Position numbers and translations under genes: made by a program | Shown: positions 17,603 to 28,876 of the stretch, piece after piece | Layout: every line of letters starts with the position of its first letter | Numbering within the stretch: position 1 is the first letter of the stretch | Notes under the pieces: generated by a model | Databases searched by the model: none | What the model was told of the DNA's origin: nothing | The model's input: the letters and a program-made list of their open reading frames with translations, nothing else | Origin: JAADJA01 sp963840975 | GTDB taxonomy: Bacteria > Bacteroidota > Bacteroidia > Bacteroidales > JAADJA01 | Direction: 5' to 3' | DNA: 64,000 nucleotides | Assembly (NCBI GenBank): GCA_963840975.1 | Contig: CAWJBC010000016.1 | Span: 141,637-205,636, forward strand

Positions 17603-19075
17603 ATGAAAAAGCAACTGATCTATTTCTTACTGAGCTCAGGTTTGATTATTTTAACCATCACTTGCACGGTTGCTCAGGTGCCGGATACATTATGGACCAA
17701 AACCCTGGCAGACGGTGCTGGATATGCTGTTTTTCCCCTGGAAGATGGCGGATTTATGGTTGGAGGATATACAAGTGTAGCCGGTTACAGGGATTTTTAT
17801 ATGGCAAAAATAGATGATGAAGGTGAAGTGATTTGGGAAAAAACATTTGGCAATAATGACAGGAATGAATCATTGGCTGCCATGATTAAAACCTCAGATG
17901 GGGGCTATTTATTGGCAGGTACCAGGGCAGAAGACGCACCTTACAACATCTATGCAGATGTTTATCTGGTCAAAACTGATGCCGAAGGAAATCAGGAATG
18001 GTATAGTATTTTTGGTGAAGGTGGTGAATCGGAATCCCCGGGTTCAGTGGCACAAACTCTTGACGGTGGATATATTTTATGTGGCTCATTCTGGGTAAAT
18101 GGTCAAACAGGTTATGATATCTCTATTATCAAAGTTAATGAATTGGGAGCATTCGAGTGGCAAGAATATATATCATTTGAAAATGGGAAAGCAGAACATG
18201 GAACATGGATAGAAGTCGCCTCAGATGGTGGATTTCTTATTACTGGCGATACACAGGCTTTTACAACCAATTACGATTACGATGCACTTATCCTGAAAAC
18301 AACAACCTCCGGTGCTGTGGAATGGATGACTACCTATGGAAATGTATGGCCAATGTATGAAGGAAGTTATCGTTTGCTTCAATCTTCTGATGGTGGTTAC
18401 TTTATTTGTGGCTACCAGAATGACGATGGCGTAGATAATAACTGGTATGTGGTTAAAACAGATGAAGCGGGAAATCAATTATGGAATCATGTTATCGGAG
18501 GAGCTTATCATGAAAAGGCATTTAATGCCTGTGAGACCAATGACGGTGGTTTTGCAGTTACCGGGAACTATCACACCGGAAACTGGAATTCATTCATCAC
18601 GAAATATAATGCCGATGGCGATACCCTTTGGACAAAAATGTGGGGCAAAACAGATCATACGGAATGTAATTACGACATTCACCAGCTTGATGATGGAGGG
18701 TTTATAACAGTTGGTTCGTCTCTTGCGACAGGTGAACCTTCTAAAATTTATTTATCCCGGTTGTCTGCTGAATCAGGAACTTCCATTGGTAACAGCGTTT
18801 TATCATTCAATGGTGAAGTTGAACTTTCAGCAATTCAACCAAATCCTTTTCATTCTTCAGCGGTTGTTTCATTAAATGTTAAATCGCCCCGGCAAGTGGA
18901 AATTGCAGTTTATAATTTATTGGGTGCTAAAATCTCAACCATCACCAATCAAAAATACCTTCCCGGAAGTTATAATCTGGTAATAAGTGGTTCTGATTTG
19001 CCTTCCGGCATTTATTATTGCCGGCTTCAATCAGAAGGCAAAACTGACATCAGGAAATTAATCAGGACTCAATAA
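17603..19075 (+). CDS. Secreted seven-repeat beta-propeller protein with T9SS type A sorting domain
   Basis: A 490-residue protein when started at ATG 17603 (MKKQLIYFLLSSGLIILTITC), giving a clear signal peptide; the frame extends 30 residues upstream but without signal character. Seven repeats each carry a DGG(Y/F) turn followed by a G (EDGGFMVGG, SDGGYLLAG, LDGGYILCG, SDGGFLITG, SDGGYFICG, NDGGFAVTG, DDGGFITVG), which fits a seven-bladed propeller. The last ~80 residues are the T9SS C-terminal domain (IQPNPFHSSAV to DIRKLIRTQ). It is exported and cell-surface attached; the ligand is unknown. Confidence 0.88.
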   Translation: MKKQLIYFLLSSGLIILTITCTVAQVPDTLWTKTLADGAGYAVFPLEDGGFMVGGYTSVAGYRDFYMAKIDDEGEVIWEKTFGNNDRNESLAAMIKTSDGGYLLAGTRAEDAPYNIYADVYLVKTDAEGNQEWYSIFGEGGESESPGSVAQTLDGGYILCGSFWVNGQTGYDISIIKVNELGAFEWQEYISFENGKAEHGTWIEVASDGGFLITGDTQAFTTNYDYDALILKTTTSGAVEWMTTYGNVWPMYEGSYRLLQSSDGGYFICGYQNDDGVDNNWYVVKTDEAGNQLWNHVIGGAYHEKAFNACETNDGGFAVTGNYHTGNWNSFITKYNADGDTLWTKMWGKTDHTECNYDIHQLDDGGFITVGSSLATGEPSKIYLSRLSAESGTSIGNSVLSFNGEVELSAIQPNPFHSSAVVSLNVKSPRQVEIAVYNLLGAKISTITNQKYLPGSYNLVISGSDLPSGIYYCRLQSEGKTDIRKLIRTQ

Positions 19076-19094
19076 TTTATCAGCAATTATAATT

Positions 19095-19811
19095 TCATAT
19101 GCAGGAATTCATATTTGAAAGTTGCTCACCAATGCTTTTTTCGAGTTGCAATATGTGTTTTTGATTCAAAGCATTGACCAAAATTTCAAAAACAAATAAA
19201 TCTTCACTTTCCGAAATAAGTCTGATGACAGGGATTTTATTAAAATTGCACCAGGGAGAATTGATAAGCAGGAACCTGATTTTTTCCTCCATATCCTGTC
19301 TGCTCATTGTTTTCTTTGCCTGTATCTGAAATTTGAATTCTTCGATAGCGGTGGAATCTGAAATTTCCGAAACGATTTCCTGATTGAGTCTGGTATATGG
19401 AATTTTAACAATTTGTCCTGTTGGAGTTACAATTTTTAAATGGGTGAGATGCTGCGATTTGATTCTCCCCTCTGTATTTCCAAATTGAATGTTGTTGTTC
19501 GTCTGCAAGTCGTTTTGAACCCTGAGTACGATGCCTGCTATAAAATCTCTTGCAATGAACCAGGCAAGTAAAACAACAACAATAACGATTAGACTGAGAA
19601 CCAGGTATTGATAGTACGATTTGTTTTTGAACAGAAAATCATTAGCCCAGAAAATGAAAATAAGCCACATGATGAATTCCATTGCGGGTACAAAATTGAA
19701 TTTTTGGGTCCACTTTGCATATTTATGATATATATATTTATTTAGGGCGTTAACCGCTTTAAGCAACACATAAACTGCAATGCCGATGAGTAATACGATT
19801 ATAATTTTCAT
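19095..19811 (-). CDS. Small MscS-type mechanosensitive channel domain protein
   Basis: A 238-residue protein with three N-terminal transmembrane segments (to ~residue 95) followed by the MscS beta domain. QNDLQTNNNIQFGNTEGRIKSQHLTHLKIVTPTGQIVKIPYTRL matches the G-x-V/I-x-x-I...P-N-x-x core in outline, but with a YTRL end instead of a canonical PN. A C-terminal alpha/beta region follows. It should release solutes or ions on membrane stretch. It lies downstream of an SLC12-like transporter in the same direction, with a palindromic repeat element in between. Confidence 0.75.
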   Translation of the reverse strand: MKIIIVLLIGIAVYVLLKAVNALNKYIYHKYAKWTQKFNFVPAMEFIMWLIFIFWANDFLFKNKSYYQYLVLSLIVIVVVLLAWFIARDFIAGIVLRVQNDLQTNNNIQFGNTEGRIKSQHLTHLKIVTPTGQIVKIPYTRLNQEIVSEISDSTAIEEFKFQIQAKKTMSRQDMEEKIRFLLINSPWCNFNKIPVIRLISESEDLFVFEILVNALNQKHILQLEKSIGEQLSNMNSCI

Positions 19812-19826
19812 TTTTATTTATTTTGT

Positions 19827-20064
19827 TAACTGATGTTACGCAAACAGATTTTTATTTGAGTTAATTTGAGATTCCTCATTTCGCTGCGCTTCATTCGGAA
19901 TGACAGGTTTTGTATATAGATATGGGTGGTCGCTGTGCCACGAGACCTCGTGGCACAGCGACCACCCCCAAAAACCCCAACGCCATGTCATTCCGATCCG
20001 CCAGCCGGCGGAGAGGAATCTCCTTTTTATAACCTAAATTTATGTTCTTGCGTAACATCAGTTA
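19827..20064. mobile_element. MITE-like element with terminal inverted repeats and a large central palindrome
   Basis: Perfect 17 bp terminal inverted repeats, TAACTGATGTTACGCAA (19827-19843) and its complement (20048-20064), bound a 238 bp segment. Inside, both arms carry GAGATTCCTC and TCGGAATGACA in opposite orientation (left ~19869-19904, right ~19985-20023). The centre is an almost perfect 44 bp palindrome: two 21 bp arms at 19924-19944 and 19947-19967, separated by AC. No coding capacity. It sits between the end of one SLC12 gene (20098) and the start of mscS (19811). Confidence 0.85.
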
Positions 20065-20097
20065 TTAATTACAGTTTTTGTCAACACATCATCAAAT

Positions 20098-22308
20098 TTA
20101 GACCAAAGCACTTTCAAAACCTGAGTCATTACAAAAAAGGGCTGACATTTTCGTTTTATTAACAATGTTAGTCATCTGATCAAAATCTGTGTTCTCAGAA
20201 ATGCTGAAAACATTTAGATCGGCATGTCGGCTTTTTGAAATTGCTGCTTCAAATGAGCTATTGATTATTTCGACAGAAGTACGACTGGGCATTCGTATTG
20301 TATCACTTAACACCATATAATCCTGCTGATCGAAAGGACTTTTGTTATCAGGTGTATTCAGGATTAAAAGGTTTATGTGTCCTGTCCAGTTTCGGCGGAT
20401 CAAAATGGCAATAAGAATAGAAATGTCATTGTTCCCGATATCAAATTTAACATGCCAGTCTTTGGGTAAATCAATCAACCACAGATTGAGTGCATTTTCC
20501 AGCGCCAATCCTACGGTTCCAAAAGGAACATAAATCATCAAACCGTAATTGTAATTTTTTACTTCAAAAAGTATGTCTTTATAAATTTTATTTCTGACTA
20601 CATCGTTATCCAGTGTGATAAAAAGAGTGTTGGGTTTGAAGAATGCAGCATTCAATGATTGCATACTAATTTTAATGGATTCCGCAAAATTTTCGCTGTA
20701 AACCACTGAATCAGAAACCGGTATCTTAGCATTTCTGAAGCGTTGCAAGGCTGAGGGCATAAAAGAAATTAACCGGTCGTGTTCGGAAATTTCACTATCA
20801 GGCATAGCCAATAGCTTAATTGAGCCTTTCGGATAAACAATTGATTCAACAAGTTTAAATGAACTTCGGATATCTTTGGGTGCAGTAACAGGTATCAAAA
20901 GGTCGGGTCGCCATGACCTGATTTCTTTTTTGGGGCTTAACTCATTTGTTTTTTTTGTTGCCCATTCAGCAAGTGCCGTAAACAATCCACTCCTTGAATC
21001 GCCAGCCTCCGATTTGATGTGCTTTTTTACCAAATAGAAATAGAATAAAACGATCAATATCAGGGATAATAGTGCGACAAATGAGTTTAAAATAAACATT
21101 ACGGTCAATGAACCAATTCCTCCAATCAGAGGTACAATGCGAGGGATTTTAAGTGATGGTCTGAAACTCGGCAGGCTGAGGCTCTGCTCTATCAGCGCCA
21201 CGATATTTAGCATAGCATATGTAATCATAAAAAACATGGTGATCAAAGGAGCAATGGTATTTAAATTACGTAACGACAAACCAAAAACTACAACTACAGC
21301 CGTTACAAGCATTGCATTCCACGGCTCGCCTTTTTTGTTGGTTTTAGCTAAAAAGTTACTTTTTGGAAGAATTTGTTTTTCTCCAAGCGCCAATAATATC
21401 CGGGGCGCTCCAACAAAGGATCCCAGGGCAGATGAAAGTGTAGCGCCAAGCAAACCTGCGAGTACAATCGGCGGGAATAAAGATTTGTCAATAAAAACGG
21501 TATAATTTGCAACGAGTTCATCCGGTGTAGCCAATAAAGCGGCAACAAAAACAAGACTCATGTAAATAACAGTAGTTACAATTACAGCACTTAAAGTACC
21601 AATTGGAATGTTTTTCCGAGGGTTTGTCAAATTTCCTGACATATTAGCTCCTGCTAATACGCCCGTTACAGCAGGGAAAAACACTGCAAAAACCATCCAA
21701 AATGAACTGCCACTAAAATCGTTATCGGAAGAGCCTGGAAAAGTTCCAAACCACTGGATATCGAAATTTAAATCTGTGAAAAATAATGCGCCATAAATTG
21801 AGACCAGCGAACCCAGGATGATGATCATGATTACATACTGTATTTTAAAAGCAAAACTTGTACTGATAAATGCAATGATCATCACAAGTGTGAAAATACC
21901 AGTATCAAGTAAAAGAGGATTGAGTTCGGGCAAGAGTGAATTTATCCCTTCACGAAATCCAAAAACATACATTGCTGTGGCAATTGCCTGTGCAAAATAA
22001 AATGGAATACCGATGGCGCCTCCAATTTCAAGCCCTAACGATTGAGATATGACACTAAAGGCTCCTCCCGATCCAATCCGGATGTTTGTTGTAATGGACG
22101 ATAGCGATAAGGCAGTTGTAAATGTGATGAGTACGGAAAGTCCGATAATTAAGATTGCACCTATTATTCCTGCGTTACCTACTACCCAGGGTTGACGGAT
22201 ATACATAATTACCCCAAGTATTGTAAGGGTAGTTGGTGTAAAAACACCACCAAAGGTTCCAAAAGTTTTATTGGCTTGAGTCCCATCTTTTCTATTGGTT
22301 TTTTCCAT
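20098..22308 (-). CDS. SLC12-like (cation-chloride cotransporter type) APC permease, copy 1
   Basis: A 736-residue protein. About 12 transmembrane helices occupy residues ~20-420, starting with the SLC12 signature FGGVFTPTTLTILGVIMYIR and including NIRIGSGGAFSVISQSLG and FFPAVTGVLAGANMSG. A cytosolic C-terminal domain of ~300 residues follows (SWRPDLLIPVTAP, then alternating alpha/beta segments), as in Na-K-Cl and K-Cl cotransporters. Substrates cannot be read from sequence; K, Na and Cl are inferred. It is 24 bp downstream of the large ATPase gene and forms a probable operon with it and the second SLC12 copy. Confidence 0.85.
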   Translation of the reverse strand: MEKTNRKDGTQANKTFGTFGGVFTPTTLTILGVIMYIRQPWVVGNAGIIGAILIIGLSVLITFTTALSLSSITTNIRIGSGGAFSVISQSLGLEIGGAIGIPFYFAQAIATAMYVFGFREGINSLLPELNPLLLDTGIFTLVMIIAFISTSFAFKIQYVIMIIILGSLVSIYGALFFTDLNFDIQWFGTFPGSSDNDFSGSSFWMVFAVFFPAVTGVLAGANMSGNLTNPRKNIPIGTLSAVIVTTVIYMSLVFVAALLATPDELVANYTVFIDKSLFPPIVLAGLLGATLSSALGSFVGAPRILLALGEKQILPKSNFLAKTNKKGEPWNAMLVTAVVVVFGLSLRNLNTIAPLITMFFMITYAMLNIVALIEQSLSLPSFRPSLKIPRIVPLIGGIGSLTVMFILNSFVALLSLILIVLFYFYLVKKHIKSEAGDSRSGLFTALAEWATKKTNELSPKKEIRSWRPDLLIPVTAPKDIRSSFKLVESIVYPKGSIKLLAMPDSEISEHDRLISFMPSALQRFRNAKIPVSDSVVYSENFAESIKISMQSLNAAFFKPNTLFITLDNDVVRNKIYKDILFEVKNYNYGLMIYVPFGTVGLALENALNLWLIDLPKDWHVKFDIGNNDISILIAILIRRNWTGHINLLILNTPDNKSPFDQQDYMVLSDTIRMPSRTSVEIINSSFEAAISKSRHADLNVFSISENTDFDQMTNIVNKTKMSALFCNDSGFESALV

Positions 22309-22332
22309 TTGGTCAATTTCAAAAAAATTTCA

Positions 22333-25300
22333 TTACAATAAACCTTGTTGTATAAAAGTCCTGATCAGATATGGCTCTGCATAAATATTTATCATATAAA
22401 CCCTGCTTGATCTTTCCTCGATAAGTCCTGTCCGTTTTATTGCTGCAATGGTTTCTTCCAGGTCTAATTGATTCTGATTCAGCACTTTTGCTAACTTTTC
22501 GATCAGTAAACGTTTATGAATGATGATTTGAATAAGGATAACCCGCCAATCGTCATCCAGATTTTCCAGGATCTCAGGTTCATTATTTTTGGGGTGATTT
22601 ATATGAATAACTTCACCCGAAAATTTATTGATATTTGTCAGCCATTGGTTTAATGCAACGCCGGGATTGCCTTTCGAAATGTCGAAGTATTTGCTGAACA
22701 ATCCAGCCATCCTGAACTCCGAAATGTTTTCCTCATCCCTGTTGTTGTATCTGAATTTAAGTCCGCTCGAATGGTGTCTGCGAATGATCATTTCCTTGAT
22801 TTCCTCCGAATCAAAGGGCATATTGGTGATGATACTGATAAAATTCTCTTCAATTTTATGAACGTTATTGATGATTTTATAGGCAAACGGATTCATATTG
22901 ATAACAAAGAGGCATTTATCCGAAAAATCATTCATTAGTTGAAGCAACTTTATAACAACATTATAACCATCCGGTGAGCGTTCCCACCAAAGCTCTAGGT
23001 CATGAATAAAAATAGTACTTGCGTGAGGCAAAGTTTCGAAAATTTCATCGGGATCACCATTGAGTCCGGTTACCTTACGAATTTCTTCAGCAAACTCTTC
23101 AGTAGAGATGGACCCTTTTTGTAAGGGAAAAATGTGATAAACCTTTTCTTCGGCAAAATGATGTTTGGCAACATACCGGCAAAATGCTGTTTTCCCGCTG
23201 TTCCTCTCTCCAAGAACAAGAATTCCACCGAGATAACCTGCCTTATATCTTTTAACAGCCTTGCTGAATTGAGCTTCATCTGCTTTGCGAAATACCCAAA
23301 AGTCCTCACTTATACTCGATCTTCCGCTGAAAAGGTTTTTGTAATAATGTGGCAAATCATCAAGCACTTTTTGTTTGGGACTAACTTTCTCGACAAAATC
23401 TAAAATCTTTTCGTTGACAGATTGGAGATTTTTATTTTCCATCAATTGCCGTGCAAGCAGGATACCTTCACTCTTGGAGTAAAGCAAACGGGCTGATTTT
23501 GTTCTTACAAAGCTCACTATCTGCTGACGTTTTGCTTCAAAACGATTTCTTATTCGCCTGCTTTTGTAATCCCTTACATAGCCTGAAAATTCATGCATGC
23601 TTTCTCCTATTCTGTAGGATAGCAAAGGTTCGTAAGCCAAGTCAATGTAAACCTGAATTTGATGCCGGAGATTTTTGTTGATCAGCCAAATCTTTTCCTC
23701 TTCCTTTTTTAGCTTACTGCGTGTTTGCTTAAGGATTTCGTCCATTAGCACCTGATATTCGGGATTTGATTTTTCGATATTTTCAAGATTGAACCTGCTT
23801 AAACTCAATTGATCTTTGATCAAAAAAATAGATTTTTTAATAGTTACCGATTCTTTTTCCAGAAATTCAAATGTGGCATCTAAAAATCGGGTTTCGATGA
23901 AGTGAAGTGCTATTTTTCGCAGAGGAATGGTCAGTGTTTCTTCTTCATTGTTTTTTCGTGATGATTCTTCACCTGATAACGTTGAACCAATTACCATAAC
24001 TTCCGGAAGACTTTCGACAAGGAGTTCAATATCATTACTCAGGTTGTCAAAGTCGTTCTCAAGATGAATGCTTTCTTCAAGAGCGCTTATATCCAATTTA
24101 AGTCCCGAAATCAGTTTCGGGTTCTGAGGAATATCAAGGGTATTGTTTTGAATTGTTTTCAGTTTTCGGACAAGCCCCGATTCAATGTTTTGAGAGGCAT
24201 TCAGCAGGAATTTTTCCAGTTTGTCCTCCATCCTGTGCTTGTACAACTGAAGCATTAAATCCAGGTAAATTTTATTGATGAAATTAGATGAATTGGTGAG
24301 AAAATCTTCGGGGAAATTGATGTTTTGCAGCTTTAATGATTTGTAGTACCTGCGGCTCCTTCTTTTTTTGATAATCAAACCATTGATGTTCACCTTTTCC
24401 ATGTCGTGAGCCATCACCATCAGGTTTTTTCGGAATTCGGCTTTTAATCTGTGACGGTAAAGATTTTGTAAATATTTTATTTCTTTTACTATTTGATCCA
24501 TTTTTTCTTTGAGATCATTTTTCTCCTTTTCAAACTGATCATCCCGGAAATCTTTGCTTTGTAACAGTTTTTCATATTTGATGATCAAATCATCCATACC
24601 TGTAAACAGCGGACGCAATTTTGCAATATTGGTAATGGTATCGTTTTCAAACTTCTTCAATAAAGCCGACAAAAACTGATACCGGTTATCTCTGAGGTAA
24701 TATTCGGCAAGCTCCCTGAAACGTATGGAAGAAACAATAGACTTTCTTGAAAACGGATGAGTAATTCGCTTTCTAAGTTTGGTCATTTTCAAACCCAATG
24801 AGTCATTCTTTTTTATTTTAAAATCTTCTTTGTTGAAGCTGACAGATAACCGCTGCGGAAATTTAAATATGTCATCTTCCAGTTTTTTCACATACCATTC
24901 AATTCCTGCATTCAATGACTCAATTTGAATTTGAAGTTTTTCATTGATATATTTTTCAATGGCTTGGTTAATATGGTAATTGAAATCACTTTTTGCGGTT
25001 TTTATCGCTTTTTGTCTTTTGTGCTGATCAGGTACATCGGGTATTTTGTTTAAGGTATTAAAGGTCGTCTGGGTAATGCTGGTTATTTCGGAAAGGAATT
25101 GTTTATTTTCGGAAAAATAGGGTACGAATGCTTTTTCGTTGAACAAATCAAGTATCTTTTGTCCGTTTGAATCTATTTTGTTAAGATTCTCGTTAATTTC
25201 CTGGTATTTGGAAAGATAAAGTTCAGGTATTACTGATAATTCCTCATATTTTTGGCAGGATGGTCTTTGCTGGCTTCGTTTTTTCAAAATCAAGGTTGAC

Positions 25301-25375
25301 CTCCTCAAATGAATCTGAGGCATTTACAAACAATGATGTACCGATAAGGTTTGACAATGAATTGATATCTATCAT
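22333..25375 (-). CDS. Large coiled-coil P-loop ATPase between two SLC12 transporters, one frameshift
   Basis: The long frame (996 codons, to 25323) lacks its natural start. An upstream frame from ATG at 25375 (MIDINSLSNLIGTSLF) joins it if one base is removed from the TTTTT run at 25249-25253 (plus strand), giving LPKYEELSVIPE and a 1013-residue protein. Residues ~60-690 are helical, charged and coiled-coil-like with no family I recognise. Near residue 720 is Walker A LGERNSGKTAF, then Walker B TIFIHDLELWWE ~70 residues later and a sensor-like FVINMNPF. It ends with a winged-helix-like tail. No membrane helices. Its place between two cotransporter genes (20 and 24 bp gaps) suggests it regulates or assembles them, which is inference. 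Confidence 0.8.
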
Positions 25376-25395
25376 AGATCATTTCGGTTTTCTGG

Positions 25396-27446
25396 TTAAC
25401 TATCCCAGGGAAATCCGATAATCGTCAGATCGGTTTGAGCGCTTTCACGACTGATTATATCATCCTTTTGGTAACCATCCACACTGTTATTGATGATCTT
25501 TACTTTTAAATTAACACGGTGGTTGTCAAGCACACCTGATATTGTTTTATGGATTTTTTCTGCCGCTGTATTGTCATTGTTTATTATCAAAAGCCGCACT
25601 GTCGAATCTTTCCATTCGCCTGCAGACGTCAGATGCCGGATAAGGTAAATTGAAAAAACAAGATTGGTTCCCCATCCTCCCCACCAGATATCAATGGTTT
25701 TGTGGTTACCGAATTTACGTTCGGGATGGTAACTTAAAAAGATGGAATTAAAATTATTCCTTTGAAAGCTTCGGATGACTTTTGTAAAAGACATCCTTCC
25801 TGTCTTCCTTTTTGCTCCATCCCAACAAAATGGTATTGGGTTCCACTCCCGTAAAACCATAAGTCCTGACTATTTCATCTATACCTGAAAAAATATCACG
25901 GCATTGATGCTTGTGAATTATCAATTCTGAAGGCTTTTTTGAAAGGGTCAAATTCCTGATGTTTTTTATCAGCACCGGTTCATTGGATGGCTCCAGTTCA
26001 AATCCCGTGATCATGCCAAGTTTGCCCGGCAAGGTCAGTTCCGATCTTTGTCAGGTGTGGTCTGGCAGATACATCACCGCTGAAAAGGATGAGGTTGGGT
26101 CTCCAGTTTCGTGAATGCAAACTTGAAATGCTCAAATATCGAAGCCCTTTTTTAACTGCAGATGCCCAAACACTGCTCCATGCGTCTCCTGATTCGAGTG
26201 TTAATTCTTTGCGTTTGATATAAAGGTACAGTAGCCCTAAAATCACGATTGCTCCGACCATTGCAAGAAAATCGAGCTGGATCATCACCAGTGCGCAAGC
26301 CAAAGCCCCGATGAGACCCACCCAGTAAGGCACCTTAAAGTCGGGTCTGAAATCGGCACTTGTTTTTGCCTCAAAAGCGCTGCTTAGATTGAGGAAGCCG
26401 TATGTGGTGATAAAGAAAATGGAAACGATCCTTGCGATTACATCCAACTGACCAATTAAGATTCCACATTCTGCAATTAAAAAAGTAAGAAGAAGGGCAT
26501 TTCTTGGTTCATTGTTGACCTTAGTTCCTCGTGCAAAAAATTTGGGAGTTATTTTATCAATGGCAGTTGCCTGTAAAATTCTGGGTGCCGCCAATATGCT
26601 TCCTAGCGCAGATGAAAGTGTTGCGCCCCAGATTCCTGCCACTACAAGTTGGGGCACCATTGAAATGTTCAGTAACACATTGGGGTCGTTGGCTAATGCA
26701 TCAGCATCAACCGTATAGGAAAAGAAAAAAGCAAGTCCGATGTAAACGACCAGTCCAATGGATATTGCAAGTATAGTACCTCCGGGAATGGCTCTTTTGG
26801 GGTCTTTCAAATCACCTGACATAGATACACCTGCTTCAAACCCTGTTACGGCAGGGAAAAATATTCCAAATAATACCATCAGGGGAACAGCAGAATCAGA
26901 ACTGAAGAAATGAGGTTCAATAGGTGTGTAATCGTGTTTTCCGAAAAAGATAGATAGCAATGAAAGGAATATTGCTGCCATTATCAGGTATTGCGTTTTT
27001 ACGGCAAGAGAAGTGCTGATGAATGTAATGATAGTTACACTTAACAAAATAATACTTCCTGCAATTCTTATGTTGTCAATGTTAATCGGGTAGCCCCAGA
27101 ATCCAAGAAAACTTTCAGCAAATCCAATCAGGTAGAGGCTCACACTGAAGGAAAGCCCTACAAACAGAGCCAAACCAAGGGTTCCTCCAATAGGTAAACC
27201 CAGGCTGCGCGATATTATATAATAAGTTCCTCCGGCTTTTACTTTTTTGTCAGTTGCAATGGATGAAACACTAAGTCCGGTACTTATGGAAATTATATGT
27301 GCCACCAAAATAATTCCAAGGGTTGCAAACAAACCGGCTTGACCGATGATCATGGGAAGACGCATGTACATGATCACCCCAAGTATTGTCAGAATTGATG
27401 GTGTGAACACCCCTCCAAAAGCTCCAAATTTTTTTGATTTTTTCAT
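25396..27446 (-). CDS. SLC12-like (cation-chloride cotransporter type) APC permease, copy 2, two frameshifts
   Basis: Three frames (25998-27446, 25754-26032, 25396-25860) make one 682-residue protein once an extra C in CCC at 26025-26027 and an extra A in AAAA at 25786-25789 (plus strand) are removed. The N-terminus has the same FGGVFTPSILTILGVIMYMR signature as copy 1, about 12 helices, FFPAVTGFEAGVSMSG, then RNWRPNLILFSG and a cytosolic alpha/beta domain ending LTIIGFPWDS. It is the first gene of a likely operon with the ATPase, copy 1 and mscS. It is divergent from the cation/proton antiporter with a 139 bp shared promoter region. Confidence 0.87.
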
Positions 27447-27585
27447 TTAATAACTTCTAAATGACTTTGTTTCTTGAGACTAATATTTATGCTGAAAATC
27501 ACAATAATAAATATAAAAATAATCCAAATCATTATTGGCGGATGTTTTTTTTCTATTATCTTTAGTTCATCAAATTGAAATAATT

Positions 27586-28851
27586 ATGGAAATTGACCTT
27601 ACTAATCCCTATTTGGGCGTAATAGCTATTTGTATCATATTGATTTTCTCTTACAATTTTAATTTAGTTGCCAAATATACAAACATTCCCAGTGTGCTGT
27701 TGCTTATCCTGTTAGGCGTTTTAATAAAGCAGGGATTAACAGCGCTGCATATCAGTTCCAGTAAAAGTTTATTCGTTATCCTTGAGTTGGTTGGTATTGT
27801 GGGATTGATAATGATTGTCTTAGAAGCTGCTCTTGAACTTGAACTTAAAAAGGAAAAAACAACTTTAATTTTAAAATCCTTTTTTATCGCCTTAACAGCA
27901 CTGTTAGCTACTTCTGTTGTAACTACATATATTATTTATCAATTCATTATCGCCGACTTATTTCGTGCCATGATTTATGCCGTTCCGCTTTCGATTATGA
28001 GCAGCGCTATTATCATTCCAAGTGTTGGCGGATTGCCAAAAGGCAAGAAGGAATTCCTGATTTATGAGAGCGCTTTTTCCGATATTCTGGGAATAATGTT
28101 GTTTTATTTTTTAATTGAGAATGTGGATGTTCCAAATGTGAGCTCCATAATCGTAAATATTACTTCAAATATCATTGGAACAATCGTTATTGCAGTAGTT
28201 GTAAGTTACCTTCTTGTTTTGTTGTTACAGCAAATCAATTCACAAGTGAAGCTATTTCTCTTAATTTCAGTCCTGGTTCTTTTATACTCAATCGCTAAAA
28301 TGCTTCACTTTTCAGCGCTTCTGATAATCATTATTTTCGGGCTGGTTTTGAATAACTACAATATCTTTTTTGGTGGAAGTTTTAAATCATGGATAAAGGA
28401 GGAAAGACTTATTCCAGTAAAGAAAGACTTTCATGTGGTCACAATAGAATCAACTTTTTTTGTTAGGACATTTTTCTTTGTCATATTCGGAATGACCCTT
28501 GAGTTGACGGATTTGCTGGATATGAATGCAGCCCTGATTAGCCTGGGAATCGTTGCCGGGATTTTCGTTGTCCGATTTATTTGCTTAAAATTGTATGGAA
28601 TGAAATATATAATACCTGAACTTTTTGTCGCCCCTCGTGGTTTAATTTCAATTTTGCTTTTTTTTGCTATTCCGGTATCCTTTCAGTTTTCCCAATTTAG
28701 TCCAGGAATTTTACTTTATACAATTCTTATTTCCAGCATTATCATGGCGGTTGCATTAGTTGTAAAGGGTAAGGGAACCGAGCGGGTTGAAACATTGAAT
28801 TTTGAGGATTGGGACGAATTGGATGATGGGATTTCCAATACCTCAAAGTAA
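27586..28851 (+). CDS. Cation/proton antiporter (CPA1/NhaP-like)
   Basis: A 421-residue protein from ATG 27586 (MEIDLTNPYLGVIAICI), chosen over an upstream in-frame start because it precedes the first transmembrane helix directly. About 12 membrane helices are seen. PSVLLLILLGVLIKQG, GLIMIVLEAALELE and SAFSDILGIMLFYFL (the Asp-containing ion site, S-A-F-S-D) are typical of sodium/proton exchangers; VAPRGLISILLFFAIP near the end also fits. It has a short cytoplasmic acidic tail (NFEDWDELDDG). It is divergent from the SLC12/ATPase operon. Confidence 0.88.
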   Translation: MEIDLTNPYLGVIAICIILIFSYNFNLVAKYTNIPSVLLLILLGVLIKQGLTALHISSSKSLFVILELVGIVGLIMIVLEAALELELKKEKTTLILKSFFIALTALLATSVVTTYIIYQFIIADLFRAMIYAVPLSIMSSAIIIPSVGGLPKGKKEFLIYESAFSDILGIMLFYFLIENVDVPNVSSIIVNITSNIIGTIVIAVVVSYLLVLLLQQINSQVKLFLLISVLVLLYSIAKMLHFSALLIIIIFGLVLNNYNIFFGGSFKSWIKEERLIPVKKDFHVVTIESTFFVRTFFFVIFGMTLELTDLLDMNAALISLGIVAGIFVVRFICLKLYGMKYIIPELFVAPRGLISILLFFAIPVSFQFSQFSPGILLYTILISSIIMAVALVVKGKGTERVETLNFEDWDELDDGISNTSK

Positions 28852-28876
28852 AAAACAGAAAAAGTAAACCAATTTG

